A stretch of DNA of 64,000 nt. Source: Pilatotrama ljubarskyi (lineage: Eukaryota > Basidiomycota > Agaricomycetes > Polyporales > Polyporaceae). The position numbers and the translations under genes were made by a program. Numbering within the stretch: the first letter of the stretch is position 1; each line of letters opens with the position of its first letter. Positions 1-11,675 of the stretch are shown here, piece by piece. The notes beneath the pieces were generated by a model. That model had not been told where the DNA came from. It did not search any database and was given only the letters and a program-made list of their open reading frames with translations. The stretch covers positions 1 to 64,000 of the forward strand of contig MU277726.1 of assembly GCA_022385805.1 (NCBI GenBank). Direction: 5' to 3'.

Positions 1-42
1 AGTGCGACCGGTTGACTATGCTGCTATTACTAAGCGCCTAGT

Positions 43-540
43 TCAACAGTCAGCCCCGTGAGTTGAGAGGAGGCGGCAAACCATTTGTCGTAGGTTCCCT
101 AAGAAACACTTGTCATGATCATCCAGGCAGGCTATGCTAATACTGTCACGTACAAAGGTAGGTCTCTTTTCTCCATACATCAGTCGCCAACTTGGGTGGA
201 AGCGTAGCAGAAGCATCAACTTCAGCCTGAGCATCGCGCCCATGCTCCCTGACGGCTTGCGACGTGGCATGCGGGCGCGACGTGCTATCTGCGGTTCCAG
301 GCTGTCAAGCTGCAGAATCTCTCTCATCGAAGAGGACACTGTCTGTCGACGTCTACAGATCATCAACACCGGCACGAATGAGTTGGAGTGGGACATCCTG
401 TAGGAGGAGGACATTACCCGAAAATCTTCATCCATGTGCTTGACCATGCTGTCGAGGTTCTTCAAATCCTGAACGGATTCTCCCCACATCCGATCCCAAA
501 CGGAGGATTTTCGCCGCCTAATGGCTAGAATATGCAGGTG
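43..540 (-). pseudogene. possible fragment of an unrecognised protein-coding gene
   Basis: A 148-codon minus-strand open frame starting at 489 reads through a plausible GTAATG...CTGTAG intron (about 361-421), so two spliced readings are possible. The protein has no motif I recognise; it is rich in Met, Arg and Ser. Open sequence continues upstream of the ATG to about 540 in the same frame. No continuation to a clean start or neighbouring exon could be built. It may be a partial, decayed or chance ORF. Confidence 0.2.
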
Positions 541-1364
541 TCGTTCAGCGCTGTGGCGTACCGGAGCATTCAGCTCTGTAACGGTTATATAGAATCACGC
601 TCACTCCACTTACTCGTTCAGGATCCTTGTCATATGGCTGAGTGTCTTTTCTTCTCTTCGGAAGCGGCGTCACTACTTATGACTGCCTGCAATGGAGGAG
701 CGCCTGAAGACGATCGTGACTCAGCGGCATCGCGACCTTGGCAATCTGACCGAGGGGAAGAACAACGTGTCCTCCAACAGAGAGGATAGTCAGAGCAAAG
801 TCCTTGATTGCTGAGATGTCCTGGAAAAGGTCAGGGAATATCGTGCTGCATGGACGATGTCCGTGAGCCTGTGTGCGAGAAGCGTTATAACGCTGCATAA
901 AGTGCGCACCATAAAAGCCTCTCGTTTGCGAGCGGTGGGACGGTCAATTAAGGGTCCAGGATGTTTGAGTGATAAGCGGCGAGGGTGCTCTGAGTTCGAC
1001 TGACGAGGCAGAGCGACAAGCGACTGCCAGTGGTATATATGCCATTATTACGATGAGCTGGATAACCTGAAGACATCGACCTCGCTACTAGCATGAGCAA
1101 TCACATATTGAAACATGGGTGCACCTGCAGTATTGCGGCATTTAGGGCTCAGTATGAGCATTGCCACTACAATACAGATATCCACTTGACTGCGTGGCGC
1201 ATTCCCGGGAAGGGGCTTATCAAAATGCTTGCCTTGATCACCCCGGACCCTCCAATTTGTCGCAGCACAACGAAGTTGATTCGGAGGAATACATTACTAT
1301 ATATGCAGTAAGATCAACAAGACAGCGTGGATGAAACAACAAGAGGGTGCGAATGAAACGGCGG
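541..1364. other. intergenic, no supported gene
   Basis: Only short overlapping ORFs occur here. A minus-strand stretch at 677-898 has a hydrophobic, protein-like look, but it could not be joined to other exons. No RNA gene or repeat was seen. Confidence 0.5.
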
Positions 1365-3520
1365 CTATGCCTCCGACTTCCTCTTCTTCTTTTTCTTCGA
1401 CGCATCGCCGTTCAACTCCGCATCATCACCCGTGGCAGCGGCCTTCTCGGCCTTGCGTGCCTTCTTCCGGGCCTTCCGCTCCTCCTCGGTCTCCTCCGTA
1501 GCCTGTGATGCGTGTCAACCCAACTGCAGACGAAATAGGCAGAACTCCAAATACCTTCTCGGCCTCCCCATTCGCCTCGCTCTCTCTCCGTTTCCGCTTC
1601 TTCTCCTTCTTGCTCTCCTTCGACTCCTCCTGGCCGTCCACCTCCATCTTCCCCTCGTCCTCCACATCCCCGTTCGCCTCCTTCTCCGAGCGCTTCTTCG
1701 CCTTGCGCTCCTCCTTCGCCTTCTTCTTCTCCGCCTTGACGTCGAGCACCGCCTTCACTGCCGCCTCCATCGGCTCGCGCTGCGTTGGCACGAGGTCGAC
1801 CGCGTCCGCCGCCGTGTTGTACGTCTTCGTCTCACCCGTCATCTGGAACTTCTGCTGCTTCTTGCCCGCGAACGCGGAGCGCACCGCCGACGCGTCGCCC
1901 TGCTGCTCGAGACTGTGCAGCCGCGCCTCGAGCTTGGCGCGGTTCTCGATGCCTATTGAGGGTGCTTGCGGCTCCGACTTCTCGTCGGCGTCAGTCAGCG
2001 CATCCACACGGATCGACAGGGCCGCCTTGGTTGCGACCATACGGGCCATCTGCACAGCAATGTAAGCCAAGAACGGTGTGAACGCCTTCAGGATACCCTA
2101 CCTTGCCCTTGAGTTTTGGTGGTGCTTGGCCAATGAGGGACGCCTGCAAAGATCGTTTAGCGTCGTTCAACCGCATGGCGTACTGCACAGACTTACATGG
2201 TAGATGAGACCGTACTTGGGCGTATCATGCTTCGTCTTGAGAGCACGGAACAGCGCCTTCTCGGCACCGAGAATCTGGATGGTACTCGCTGGGTGCTTCG
2301 CCAAGTTGAGCAAGCTGCCCGCGTGGCTGATCAAGCGCGCGCCGACGAGGTCACCGACGAGCGCGGTCAGGTTCGGAGCGATTGCGTTCATGCGGTTGCG
2401 GAGATACTCCGCGAGCTGCGCACGGTAGGAGGAGATGGCGATGACTTGGTCGCACAGGGAGTGGATGTGCGCCATGTCGGACTCGGAGATATCGGTACCC
2501 ATGGAGATAGCGGCGGCAGCCTTCAGGGTCGCCTCGAGGTCCTCGGGGAGGATGGCGGAGAAGTCGGTGGTAGCAGCATTTGTCCGGAAACCTGCAGTAG
2601 CGTGAGTTGGTCGTAATGTCGACGGCGTGCTACGGACACATACCCATGTGCTTGATCACCTTCGCGTAAGCAATGTTGTCGACGATGATCTTCGCCATCT
2701 CAGGGAAATGCCAACCATACCATTCCTGCAGGCGAATTCTGGTCAATGAGAGCGACAACGTGATCGGACTGAGTACTGACCTTCACGCGCATTGCATAGA
2801 TGTTGATCTCCTTGTCAAGATCGTCCAGAAGTGCAACAGCCTGCACAACCATGGTGTCCACCTTGTCAGGCGAGAACTTTAGCTTGAATCTACGAGAATG
2901 TAAGTCATTGGCCTCTGGGTTCAGACACCATGTGCATACCGGGATAATGAATGGCTCAAACCCAAGTTCATCGTAGCCAAGTCTTTGGGGTCAAGACCCT
3001 CCAGCAGAGAGGTGAGCTGTGTCCGAATACCATGGAACAGCTCGGTCATTTTGGGGGAGACGACCTTGACACCAAGCTTTTCCTTGATAGCCTTGCCTGT
3101 ATTTTGGCACTTAGCGTCCTGAAAGACAGCCTGCAGAAAGTGCATCACACGTACCGAACTCCTTCTCGAAGACGGCCAGGGTCTCCTTCCCCTTTCCCTT
3201 CCCTGCAACCTCCTCCGAAAGGAACTTCTTCAAGCTTTTAGAGACCTTGTGCTCCTGCAGCGCAGTAATCTCCTCTACTGCATCGGCAGTTGAGGTGAAC
3301 CGGTGGATCGCCTTGAGCTTGAGACTGGTTCATACAGATCACGCGAAACAAAGAGACCAAAGATGAGTACGCAGTGCACTCCGAGAATCCGAGGTTCTCA
3401 CAGTTTGTTTGCCCTCTCCGGAGTCTCGAACTCCTTCCAGAGGTCCTCGCTCTCCAGCTTCGCATCGTCCGTGAGCTTGAACAGACAGTAGCCCAGAGAG
3501 GTCTCGTAAAGAACCAGCAT
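1365..3520 (-). CDS. NOP58: Nop58, box C/D snoRNP core protein
   Basis: Core protein of box C/D small nucleolar RNPs, which guide 2'-O-methylation of rRNA in the nucleolus. The protein starts [15 protein letters not shown], the typical Nop5/Nop58 N-terminus. The Nop domain follows, with the family signatures [17 protein letters not shown] and [17 protein letters not shown] (both seen). The C-terminus is a long lysine-rich tail ([12 protein letters not shown], ending [10 protein letters not shown]), as in fungal Nop58. Exons are joined by short GT-AG introns, for example donors near 3410, 3150, 2925 and 2195. Start ATG is at 3518-3520 and stop TAG at 1365-1367. It diverges from the carboxypeptidase gene with about 345 bp between start codons. 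The length, roughly 560 residues, is a little longer than the yeast protein. Confidence 0.96.
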
Positions 3521-3864
3521 TTTTGTCCGTCTACCAGAAACCAACCCAGCCAAGCAACAGAAGAGAGAAGAGATGACGCCGAGGGCGAGGGCAGGAGTGG
3601 AGGTCCCAGAGACTTGCAGGGGACGTGCACCTGAGCTGGACTTCGCAAAGTCCGTGCCGAAATTTTGAGCGGGGCGTCCGTGGGAACACGTGCCCAAGTA
3701 GGCAGTCGCGTCGCGTTCGGGCGCCTGTTTGGCGCGTACCTCACGGTCACCCGCTCGCCCGCGCCGCCCATGATCATGATGATGGTCTCGCGGCCGATAA
3801 CGAGCAGCTATGATTGGACTCGGTCTTGGGAATATCGCAGAGACCTTCCTTGGAGTCGTCCACC

Positions 3865-6003
3865 ATGTTCTCTGCTCTGGCGACGCTGGGTGTGCTAGCT
3901 AGCGGTGTGCTGGCGAGCGTACAAGTACCCTTCGACGCGACGGCTCCATGCAGAAGTGGCGCAGTCAATCCCCTGCCTGTAGGAACGTTCTCTCCCCCAG
4001 GAAATCTATCGACGGGAGTCTTGAGCTCTATCACGTCTCGCGACGAGTATACAGCTCTCGTGCATCCCCGCCTTCCGGCCCATCGAGTGCGGGTCAAGAA
4101 GACCGACTTTTGCGACCCCACTGTGAAGTGAGCGCATCCACCAAATGTCCGCGTGAGCGGCAGGCGAACGGTGTCCCGTGCTTGTATTGACCACATCCCA
4201 GCGTGTACACAGGGTATTTGGACGTCGACCAGGGTGCGAAGCACTTGTTCTTCTACTTCTTTGAGAGTCGTCGGGACCCTGCAACAGGTGAGGAGAAGAA
4301 CGCGCCGAAGGCGTTCTCCCCCAGGGTTCCAGTCTGGCTAATGCGGCATTCTCCCACTTAGACGATGTCATGATGTGGATCAATGGCGGTATGTATGATT
4401 GAGTATTGCAGGTGCAAACGTGCACCCTGATGCCCAGCTTGCGCGTCGCAGGTCCCGGCTGCTCATCGGCGACTGGATTGCTCATGGAACTCGGCCCTTG
4501 CAATATCGACATGAAGAATGCCTCTAGCAACGGAACCGTATGGAATCCATACTCTTGGAATGCCGAGGCGAACATATTCTTCCTGGACCAGCCGTCAGTA
4601 CCCGCCATACAACTGCTATTGGATGGTTCTTATGCATGGTGCTTGCTACAGGGTCGGCGTCGGCTTCTCGTACGCAGACTTCGGCGAGACGGTTGAGACC
4701 ACAGAGGACGCAGCGAAGAACATCTATGCCTTCTTGACGATCTTCTTCGAGACCTTCTCCGAGTTCAAGGGTCGTCCTCTTCACCTCGCTGGCGAATCCT
4801 ACGGGGTGAGTCTACTCTTCTTTGGACGGCTCGGCAGAGCGCAGGACCTCACCAGCAGATATGCAGGGCCGCTACCTTCCGACTTTTGCGAGCTACGTCT
4901 ATGACCAGAACGAGGTTGCCAAAGCGGAAGGCCGAGACACGCTGAACCTCACCAGCGTCCTCATCGGCAACGGCAACACCGACCCTGCCGCGTACGCCTT
5001 TTCTGCCTTTAGCCGGTCTAGGGAACCGTCTCATGAACATGCACTACCGTAGCATCTTCGCTGGACGGTTTGAGGTCGAATGCGGGTCGGCCTCTTTCGA
5101 CGTGCCGTTCCAGACGATCAGCAACTGTGTCAATACGAAGGTCGCGGTACGGACGGCTTCCTTGAATGTCACTAGCACATTGTAGCCACTGACATGAGCC
5201 TTATAGCTGCCTCGCTGTTTGAAACGCTACCGAGAAAGCTGTGAGGACCACTTTGATGCCATCGACTGCAGAGCCGCGGTCGATTTCTGCGAGTCTCTCG
5301 GCGATGCTTTCAGGGCCACAGGTACGTGTTCCGTAAGGCTGCATTCTCTGGGAAACCGACGTTGACCGTGCCGTAGGACGCAACGTCTACGACATCTCCA
5401 AGGTGAGCTCCTCGCGTGCCGACGGTCGTTCCGATACCCGCGGCTGACCCCTCTGGAGGACTGTCTCGGGAACGATCTCTGCTACCTCGAATCCGGCGCC
5501 ATCAAAGACTACCTCAACGCGCCCTCCACACGCTCCCTCCTCGGCGCCGAGTCCCCCTTAAATTTCACCGCCTGCAGCCCAGACGTCGGCCGCGCCTTCG
5601 TCGCGCACATGGACAAGTGGGCCGTACCCGCGGCGTACCACGTCGCGGGCCTGCTCGAGCGCGGCGTGCGCGTGCTCATCTACGCGGGCACGTACGACTG
5701 GCAGTGCAACTGGGTGTCGAACAGGCTCTGGGTCGACAAGCTCCAGTGGACCGGCTCGGCGCGGTACGCGCGCGCGGAGGTGCGCGACTGGACGGTGGAC
5801 GGGGAGAAGGCGGGGGAGACGAAGAGCGCGGGGCCGTTGACGTTTGCGACGGTGCGCGGCGCTGGACATATGATGAGTGCTCTTCTGATGTTGTGTTTTG
5901 GAGGTTTGGTGCTGACGAGTCTGTTTGGCTGCACGTCCCGCACGACAAGCCTGCGGAAGCGCAGGCGATGGTGTCGCGGTGGCTCGCGCAGACGGACCTG
6001 TGA
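3865..6003 (+). CDS. serine carboxypeptidase (peptidase family S10)
   Basis: Secreted or vacuolar exopeptidase of the carboxypeptidase Y type, removing C-terminal residues from peptides. The chosen ATG at 3865 opens a signal peptide ([17 protein letters not shown]). Visible family motifs, in order: NGGPGCSS (split by an intron near 4390), GESYGG with the nucleophile Ser (intron after GESYG), [10 protein letters not shown] with the catalytic Asp, and GAGHM/VPHDKP with the catalytic His. Paired cysteines ([36 protein letters not shown]) fit the disulphide pattern of the family. The first intron is 4128-4201. The last intron has no usable GT-AG pair and is best read as an AT-AC intron (see the separate entry). 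Stop TGA is at 6001-6003. Roughly 500 residues, normal for the family. Confidence 0.93.
5873..5934 (+). other. candidate U2-type AT-AC intron in the carboxypeptidase gene
   Basis: Between GAGHM (ending 5872) and VPHDKP (starting at GTC 5935), the conserved motif is restored only by removing 62 nt that begin ATGAGTGC and end CTGCAC. No GT...AG pair in the interval restores the frame without losing the motif. The 5' end equals GTGAGT with the first G changed to A, and the 3' end equals CTGCAG with the last G changed to C. A branch-point-like CTGAC lies 19 nt from the 3' end. An assembly error at both ends is the alternative. Confidence 0.6.
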
Positions 6004-7345
6004 GATATCGTGGCCGGGCGCGGACATGTACGTACGAGTGTGAGTATTCCGAAGGGGCCTGGGGCAGTCGGGCAGGTCGGGCATGGCCCACCGAATAACT
6101 ACTGAGCGAACGTGCGCAGTCAACGGATGCAAACCATTTATCCGTCCACTTCCGATTTGAAGGCCTGCTGCGAACGTCCATCCCGCGACGCCGAGAGCTT
6201 GCTTGGTCGCTGCAAATTGGGGTGAGCTGGTCGTGCTCAGGACCCAGGCACCGCGAGGGTTGCTTGCTGGAGGTGTTGCCAGACTGGGGCTCAGATCATG
6301 ATGGCGGGACCGTCGAGATCATCAGAGGTGCGAGAGGGGCACGCGATGCGATTGGTTACCGCTGTGGGTGGATGGATGGGCACTCGTCCAGTATCGACGA
6401 GTTATCAACGTCGCCCTGCCGCAATGCATTTCCGGTGCAGCAGCGGATCCGCCACCCCGTCCACACATCCTGACCGGAGTACGGGCACAGGTCGTGCGAA
6501 CAGCATGATGGGCGCAACAGCTGGAATTCGACGGTGTACGCTGGTTGCCAGCCATCACGTCACTCTCCCACACATCAGGCGTGCATGGGATTCTACTTTG
6601 ACCGAACTGTCCGGCAAGGAAGGCAGCGGAAGAGGCGATGGACAGTGGAAGATGCGGATCGGCGTGCTGCACGACGTCGTCCCAATCATCATGCTAAAAG
6701 CGCACCGCCGTCTTTTTATGTTGGCCGTCGAGTTGTCTGACCGTACGGTGACCGTTCGCAGTCGCCTGCGGGCTGGCGATGATGAGGGTGTAGCGCGCGG
6801 GTGGCATTTCGGTGTGTGCAGCTGCCCAAGTTCGCGCACTCTGATTGGAGGCACTGGTAATTGTCGCGTGCAGCTGTGTCGGTAGCAGCGGGCTCTCTTG
6901 GACCTCAGAGACGACGGGAAGCTTCGTCGCTGCAAAGGCCTGGATAACTCTTGGAGCGATCGATGAGAAGAGAAAACGAGCTGAGCAAGGGAGGATGGCA
7001 ATATGGATCGAGTGGTTACTATGGGGATAAGCAATCTGCCGGTTTCCCCGACCCGGGAATGCGGTATCCGCCCTCGACGAATCAGCCCGTCGCCTGTAAA
7101 AGGCCACCGCCCGCCCGTCCTCGTCTCCCACCCCCTCCCTTCCTTCCTCCGCCTTTTTTCGGTGCTCAAGGTCAGTCCTCTCTCGTCCCGCCCGTCCGTG
7201 CTCTTCAGCTTCTGACATTGCTCGACAGTCACTTCGGGCTGCCCGGTAGCGCCCCTGGACCACTTCCATTCGTTTCAGCATCGCCCAACTCGTCCTCCAG
7301 CAGGCTTTCAACTCCGGCAGTAAGCAATCCAGGTCTTCCGTCGCA
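6004..7345. other. intergenic, no supported gene
   Basis: 3' flank of the carboxypeptidase gene and promoter side of the ferritin-like gene. ORFs on both strands overlap and show no family motif. A pyrimidine-rich tract lies at about 7100-7215, close upstream of the next gene. Confidence 0.5.
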
Positions 7346-8863
7346 ATGCCTTCCCTCGCCTCTATTCTTGCCCTCGCGGCTCCCTTGATGGTCTACGGCG
7401 CACCCCTCAGGCGGGACGCCAACCCCACCGATATTCTGGTTCTCAGTGAGTCCGCGTCCATGGCTCCTCCTCGCATCCCACTCTCCCGGTGTCCCTGATC
7501 GCCGCATTGCCTATTCCAGAGTTCGCGGACGTCCTCGAGCAGTTTGAGTCCACGTTCTACCAGCAGGCGCTCTCAAAGTTCCAGTCCAGCGACTTCACTG
7601 CCGCTGGTTTCGTCGACGCGCAGGTCCCCGTACAGCAGTTCACCCAGATCCAGGCTGACGAAGCATCACATGCGACCGTCCTCGAGGTCGGTTTCATTCG
7701 CATCGTTCGTGTATATTCACCATCCTGACCCGCGACGTAGTCCACCATCCAGTCGCTCGGCGACAGTGCCATCACGGGCTGCAACTTCGACTTTGGCAAG
7801 GCGCTCGACGACGTCCCGACGATGGCTGCGACCGCGCGTGTCGTCGAGAACCTGGGTGTCGGCGCGTACCTCGGCGCTGCGCACCTCATCTCCGACCCCG
7901 TCCTCCTCACCGCGGCCGGCTCGATCCTGACTGTAGAAGCCCGCCATCAGACGATCCTCAACGTCCTCAGCAACGGCGTCTCGATCCCCCAGGCGTTCGA
8001 CATTGCCCTCCTCCCGAACGAGGTCCTCGCCATCGCCTCCGCGTTCATCTCCGGCTGCGATACTGGCATCACTCGTACGTCCCCTTGCGGCTGGATCGGA
8101 CGGCCGCCGTGCTCACCTATGTTCCTACGCAGCTAACCAGCCCCTGACGATTACGAACACCGGCTCTGTTGGGCCCGGCACGTCTCTCACGTTCTCGTCC
8201 CCCGCTATCAACGGCTCGACCGACGTAAGTCTTGGCGGATGAGTGCGCATGTCCTGCCCGCTGCTAACGGCTCGTACACAGGGCTTCCACTGCCAGATGC
8301 TCGTCGGCGGCATGCCCGCCACCATCTCGCTCCCCCTCGACCAGTGCGTCGTTCCCGACGGCATCGAGGGCCCCGTCGCGATCTTCGTCACGAGCGACGA
8401 CCAGCCGCTGAACAACAACGTCCGTGACCGCGCGAACCAGCCCGTCGTCGCCGGCCCCACCATGGCGTTTATCGACACCCAGAAGCAGCTCCTCGGCCAG
8501 CTCGTGCTCGCCGCATCAAGCAACAGCGGCTCCGACTCGAGCACGTCCACCACGACGATCTCCCCCGCGGACGCGACGTCCATCATCTCGAGCGCGTCCG
8601 CCGCCAGTGCAACCGCCGCCCCGACCGACGGCTCCGTGAGCGCGGGTAACGGTGCGGCGTCGCCGAGCGCGACTGACTCCGCCGCGTCCGCGAGCCCAAC
8701 CGACTCCGCTGCGTCCGCGAGCGCGAGCGCGGCGCCCGAGTCGGACAAGACCGTCGTCGAGGCGCCCGGCACGCGCAACGTCGCGACGGGCATGTCCGCC
8801 AACGGCGCGATTACCGTGAACGGCTGGCAGGACGACCAGCCCGAGCTGCCGGCGTCGAACTGA
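7346..8863 (+). CDS. Rds1-like secreted protein with ferritin-like domain
   Basis: Resembles the fungal Rds1 (regulated by stress) family, which contains a Ferritin_2-type helical domain; the biochemical role is not settled. The ATG at 7346 starts a signal peptide (MPSLASILALAAPLMVYGAP) followed by a dibasic LRRD site. The helical region includes FADVLEQFESTFYQQAL, IQADEASHATVLE and EARHQTILNVL, with the Glu/His residues expected of a ferritin-like fold (EASH, EARH). A beta-type segment follows (ITNTGSVGPGTSLTF, then FHCQMLVGG). The last ~110 residues are a Ser/Ala/Thr-rich low-complexity tail. Short introns follow LVL (~7447), TVLE (~7686), GCDTGIT (~8075) and STD (~8224). Stop TGA is at 8861-8863. 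Confidence 0.85.
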
Positions 8864-9591
8864 GCGCGCGAGCTCATTCTTCCTCTCTCGCTCTCTCCTG
8901 GGGCGGTTGAGGAGGCGCGCGGCGGCCCGTCGGGCCGCGCGCACGCGCCCCTGTGTATAGGTCGGTCGGCAGGGGGACGAACACGGACGTTCCGCCGCAC
9001 TCTTCGTGCGCATGCGCTGTTGTTGGTTTTTTCTTCGTATACAGCTACTACGGACTGGGGCCCCCAAGGATTATCATCGTCAACGCAGGTTTCCGTTATA
9101 AGATAGATAGGCGTCAGGCCATCGCATTGCTACCGGATTGTCTTCCTCCTAATCCTCCTCCCTTCGCTCTTCTCTTCGCTTTTCTGTGTTTCCATGTTTT
9201 ACAGCGAGGCAAGGTACTGCTGCCGCTTGCTTCCCGTCTGACGAGCTACTGGGTTGTGCTGGTCCAAGTCTTCCGTACCTGCCTTGTTCCAGTGTATGGT
9301 ACGGCCTTTGACCGAGGAAGTCACCATCCTTCTACCCGCCTTGCTGCCTGCTGCGAACTGTTGCGATGTCGATCATAATCCCGTAGCGTCTAAGGTACGT
9401 TCCGAGACTGCTCAACGGGACTAACGAGAAGGAACATCAGGACAGACATCTATAGCAATACAGATATACAAGATGGACAGGAGGTATCATACGGGTACAG
9501 GATATTATATAGGGTATAAGTACACAAGCAGGACCGTCCGCGACCTCACTATATCACGCAGAGTGCGCGCACAACCAACCGACAGCCTAGC
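8864..9591. other. intergenic between convergent genes
   Basis: 3' flanks of the Rds1-like and EAF genes. AT-richer sequence with GTATAAG-like strings near 9500-9520. No coding or RNA feature was seen. Confidence 0.5.
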
Positions 9592-11284
9592 CTAATCCTC
9601 GTCGCTCTCCTCGCTGCTCGAGTAGTCGTCGTCCTCGCCAAAGTCCCCGCCGCCGCCGGCGTACTGGGACATGCTCATCGGCACAGCGGGGACGACAGGG
9701 GACATCGCAGTGGCGAGGAAGTCGATATCGTCCGGGTCCGCCTCTGCCTCTGCCTCTGGTTCGGGCTCCGGTTCCGGTTCGCCGAGCTGCTCCTTCAGCT
9801 CCTCCTCGAACGCGTCGACCATCTCGGCCATGTCGAGCTCCTCTTCCTCGACCTCCTCTCCGCCAGCGTTTGCAGGCGAGCTGAACGCGCTCGGCTCGAT
9901 CTCCTCCATGACGATCGCCCGTGGAGGCAGGGGCGCTACGGGCGCTGGTGCGATCGTGGGCTGCACCTCGTCCCATTCCTCTTCGTCCGAGTCCGTCACC
10001 GCGCTGACCGGGGGTTCCGCTGCTGCGACTGGCGCAGACGGTAGCGAGACGATTGGCGACGCAGTTGGCAGGGACAACTGCGGGCGAGAAGCAGGAGCGC
10101 TCGAAGAGGATGGCAGAGCGAGTGCGATGGACGATCCCGATCCGGGCAGCGCCAGCGGCGGGGGTTCTTTCTTCTTCTCCGGAACGACCTTTGCTCTCTT
10201 CGGGGCAGGCTGTTGGACGGGGCGACGGACGTCTAGCGTCTCTTCCTCCGCGTCCGCCGGAAGCTCGCGCTTGTTGGCGCCTTTGAGAGCCGGCGGAAGT
10301 TGTGCGTTGACTGGCCGAGGTTTCGGTTTCGGGGGTACAGGGGGCTGCACCGGCTTTGAAGGGAGACTGGGCGGTGGGGGACGGGGTGTCGGCTGAGGTG
10401 CCGGGGCTGGCGGCTTGACCTTCGGCTGCGGTGCGGGGGCGATAGGCTTCGATGGGGGCTTCGACTTGGGTGGTTCCGGGATTTCTCCTTCGCTCTCCTC
10501 TTCCTCCTCCCGCTTGGCTATTGAGGGTCGATCATGTGGAGGATTTGCGCTGGATGAGGATGAGGAGGCAGACATCCGTTGCGGGGCAGCGGGCGCAGCT
10601 GAGATACGCGAAGCACGCAAGGTTATATGAATATATAGCGGAATGGGCCTGGAGTTGTGGACGTACGGGAGTTGGCATGGCGCGGCGCATGGATCGTCCG
10701 CGGGTCATGATGGAGGGTTACGCACGACTCAATCTTCTCAAGCGTGAATGTCTAGGTTGGGACTAGCATGAGACCCAGCGGTCGTGCAGCAGGAGGGTGC
10801 ATAGACAGCGTACCCCCAGCTCCTCGTCATAGATCAGGACGCAGTCGTATTCCCGGGCGGCCTTCTCTTGACCAACGTAGTTGTGACCATGGTCGGTCTT
10901 GGGTGCGAGTGTTTTGTGTCGGTCCTGGGTATTCGACAGAAAAGTTGGCCACAACTCACCTGCGTGCTAGGACGCACTACATTGACGCTGATGGGACCTC
11001 CCTCCTCCTTTGGCTTCTTGACCTCGATAGAACCAGGTTTGGTAGGATCGACCGACTCCGGCTTGAAGTTATCTATCCAACCACCGTAAGTCAATTGCGT
11101 GCCTGCTCGTTCGGGTAGGCAGGATATACGCACAGCGGAAAGAGTAGAACTCGCGATCAGGCTTTGCCTTGCTATTCTTGACTGAACCTCCCTTGCGTGC
11201 CTTGAGCGCACGCATGAGGGAGGAGCCAATGTTAACCTCATGTCTTCCGGTCGGCATCCAGGCGTTCGACGCGGTCGAGGTCAT
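9592..11284 (-). CDS. EAF family RNA polymerase II elongation factor
   Basis: Predicted partner of ELL-type elongation factors, acting in the nucleus on Pol II. The N-terminal EAF domain is recognisable after splicing: MPTGRHEVNIGSSL, then FYSFR, NFKPESVDPTKPGSI, SVNVVRPSTQ and DCVLIYDEELG followed by TFTLEKIES. The remainder, the 342-codon frame 9592-10620, is low-complexity and acidic/proline-rich. It contains KRAKVVPEKKK, a possible nuclear localisation signal, and ends in an acidic Ser/Asp/Glu stretch (SSSEESDED) typical of EAF transactivation tails. The ATG at 11282-11284 is the first in frame before the domain. Introns lie near 11115-11130, 10932-10968, 10753-10810 and 10614-10665. The family call rests mainly on the N-terminal pattern. 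Confidence 0.75.
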
Positions 11285-11490
11285 AGCGGTGGGAGGAGAA
11301 AGAGAGAGGAAGGCGCGGAAGGACAACGTCTCTCGACCAGGGGCAGTCGGAGACTGAGCGTGCGGGCGTCAGCTCACTTCGGCCCATGCCACGCCCTCCC
11401 CGGACTCGGTGGCGCGGGGTTTCGACCTAACAATAGCACGCCCCCCAAAAAGCGTGCCATCATATTATTTTTACAACAACGGTTTTCAAT
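11285..11490. promoter_or_regulatory. short spacer between EAF start and tRNA-Ile
   Basis: About 200 bp; contains the EAF 5' region. A T-rich string just upstream of the tRNA (TATTATTTTTAC) is the only notable motif. Confidence 0.3.
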
Positions 11491-11564
11491 GGCCGACTAG
11501 CTCAGTTGGTTAGAGCGTGGTGCTAATAACGCCAAGGTCGTCGGTTCGATCCCGGCGTTGGCCA
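11491..11564 (+). tRNA. tRNA-Ile (anticodon AAU)
   Basis: The 74 nt fold into a complete cloverleaf. The acceptor stem GGCCGAC pairs with GTTGGCC (one G-U), the D arm is GCTC...GAGC, the anticodon stem TGGTG/CGCCA carries the loop CTAATAA, and the T arm GTCGG TTCGATC CCGGC is followed by discriminator A. The anticodon is AAT. There is no intron. The A box (TAGCTCAGTTGG) and B box (GGTTCGATCC) are intact. The TFIIIC subunit gene TFC1 lies in the same window, but this is not evidence of linkage. Confidence 0.97.
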
Positions 11565-11601
11565 GTGTTTTTGCTAGTCCACCCTCGAAAGGCTTCGATA
11601 C

Positions 11602-11626
11602 AGCTACAGTACAGTACAGTACATGT
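11602..11626. repeat. short ACAGT tandem repeat
   Basis: Four to five tandem copies of a 5-bp ACAGT unit just downstream of the tRNA gene. A simple microsatellite. Confidence 0.7.
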
Positions 11627-11675
11627 CGAGACTATGATGCAAGTACTGTACATATCTACTATTCTGCGCTTGCAT

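Noticed and set aside
1432..2065. Plus-strand Leu/Arg- and Ser-rich frames
   Set aside because: Antisense shadows of the Lys-rich NOP58 C-terminus.
5877..5919. GT-AG introns for the last carboxypeptidase intron (for example GTGCTC to GACGAG)
   Set aside because: Lengths leave the downstream exon out of frame or delete the conserved His motif.
9671..10396. 241-codon plus-strand Gly/Ser frame
   Set aside because: Antisense shadow of the EAF low-complexity tail.
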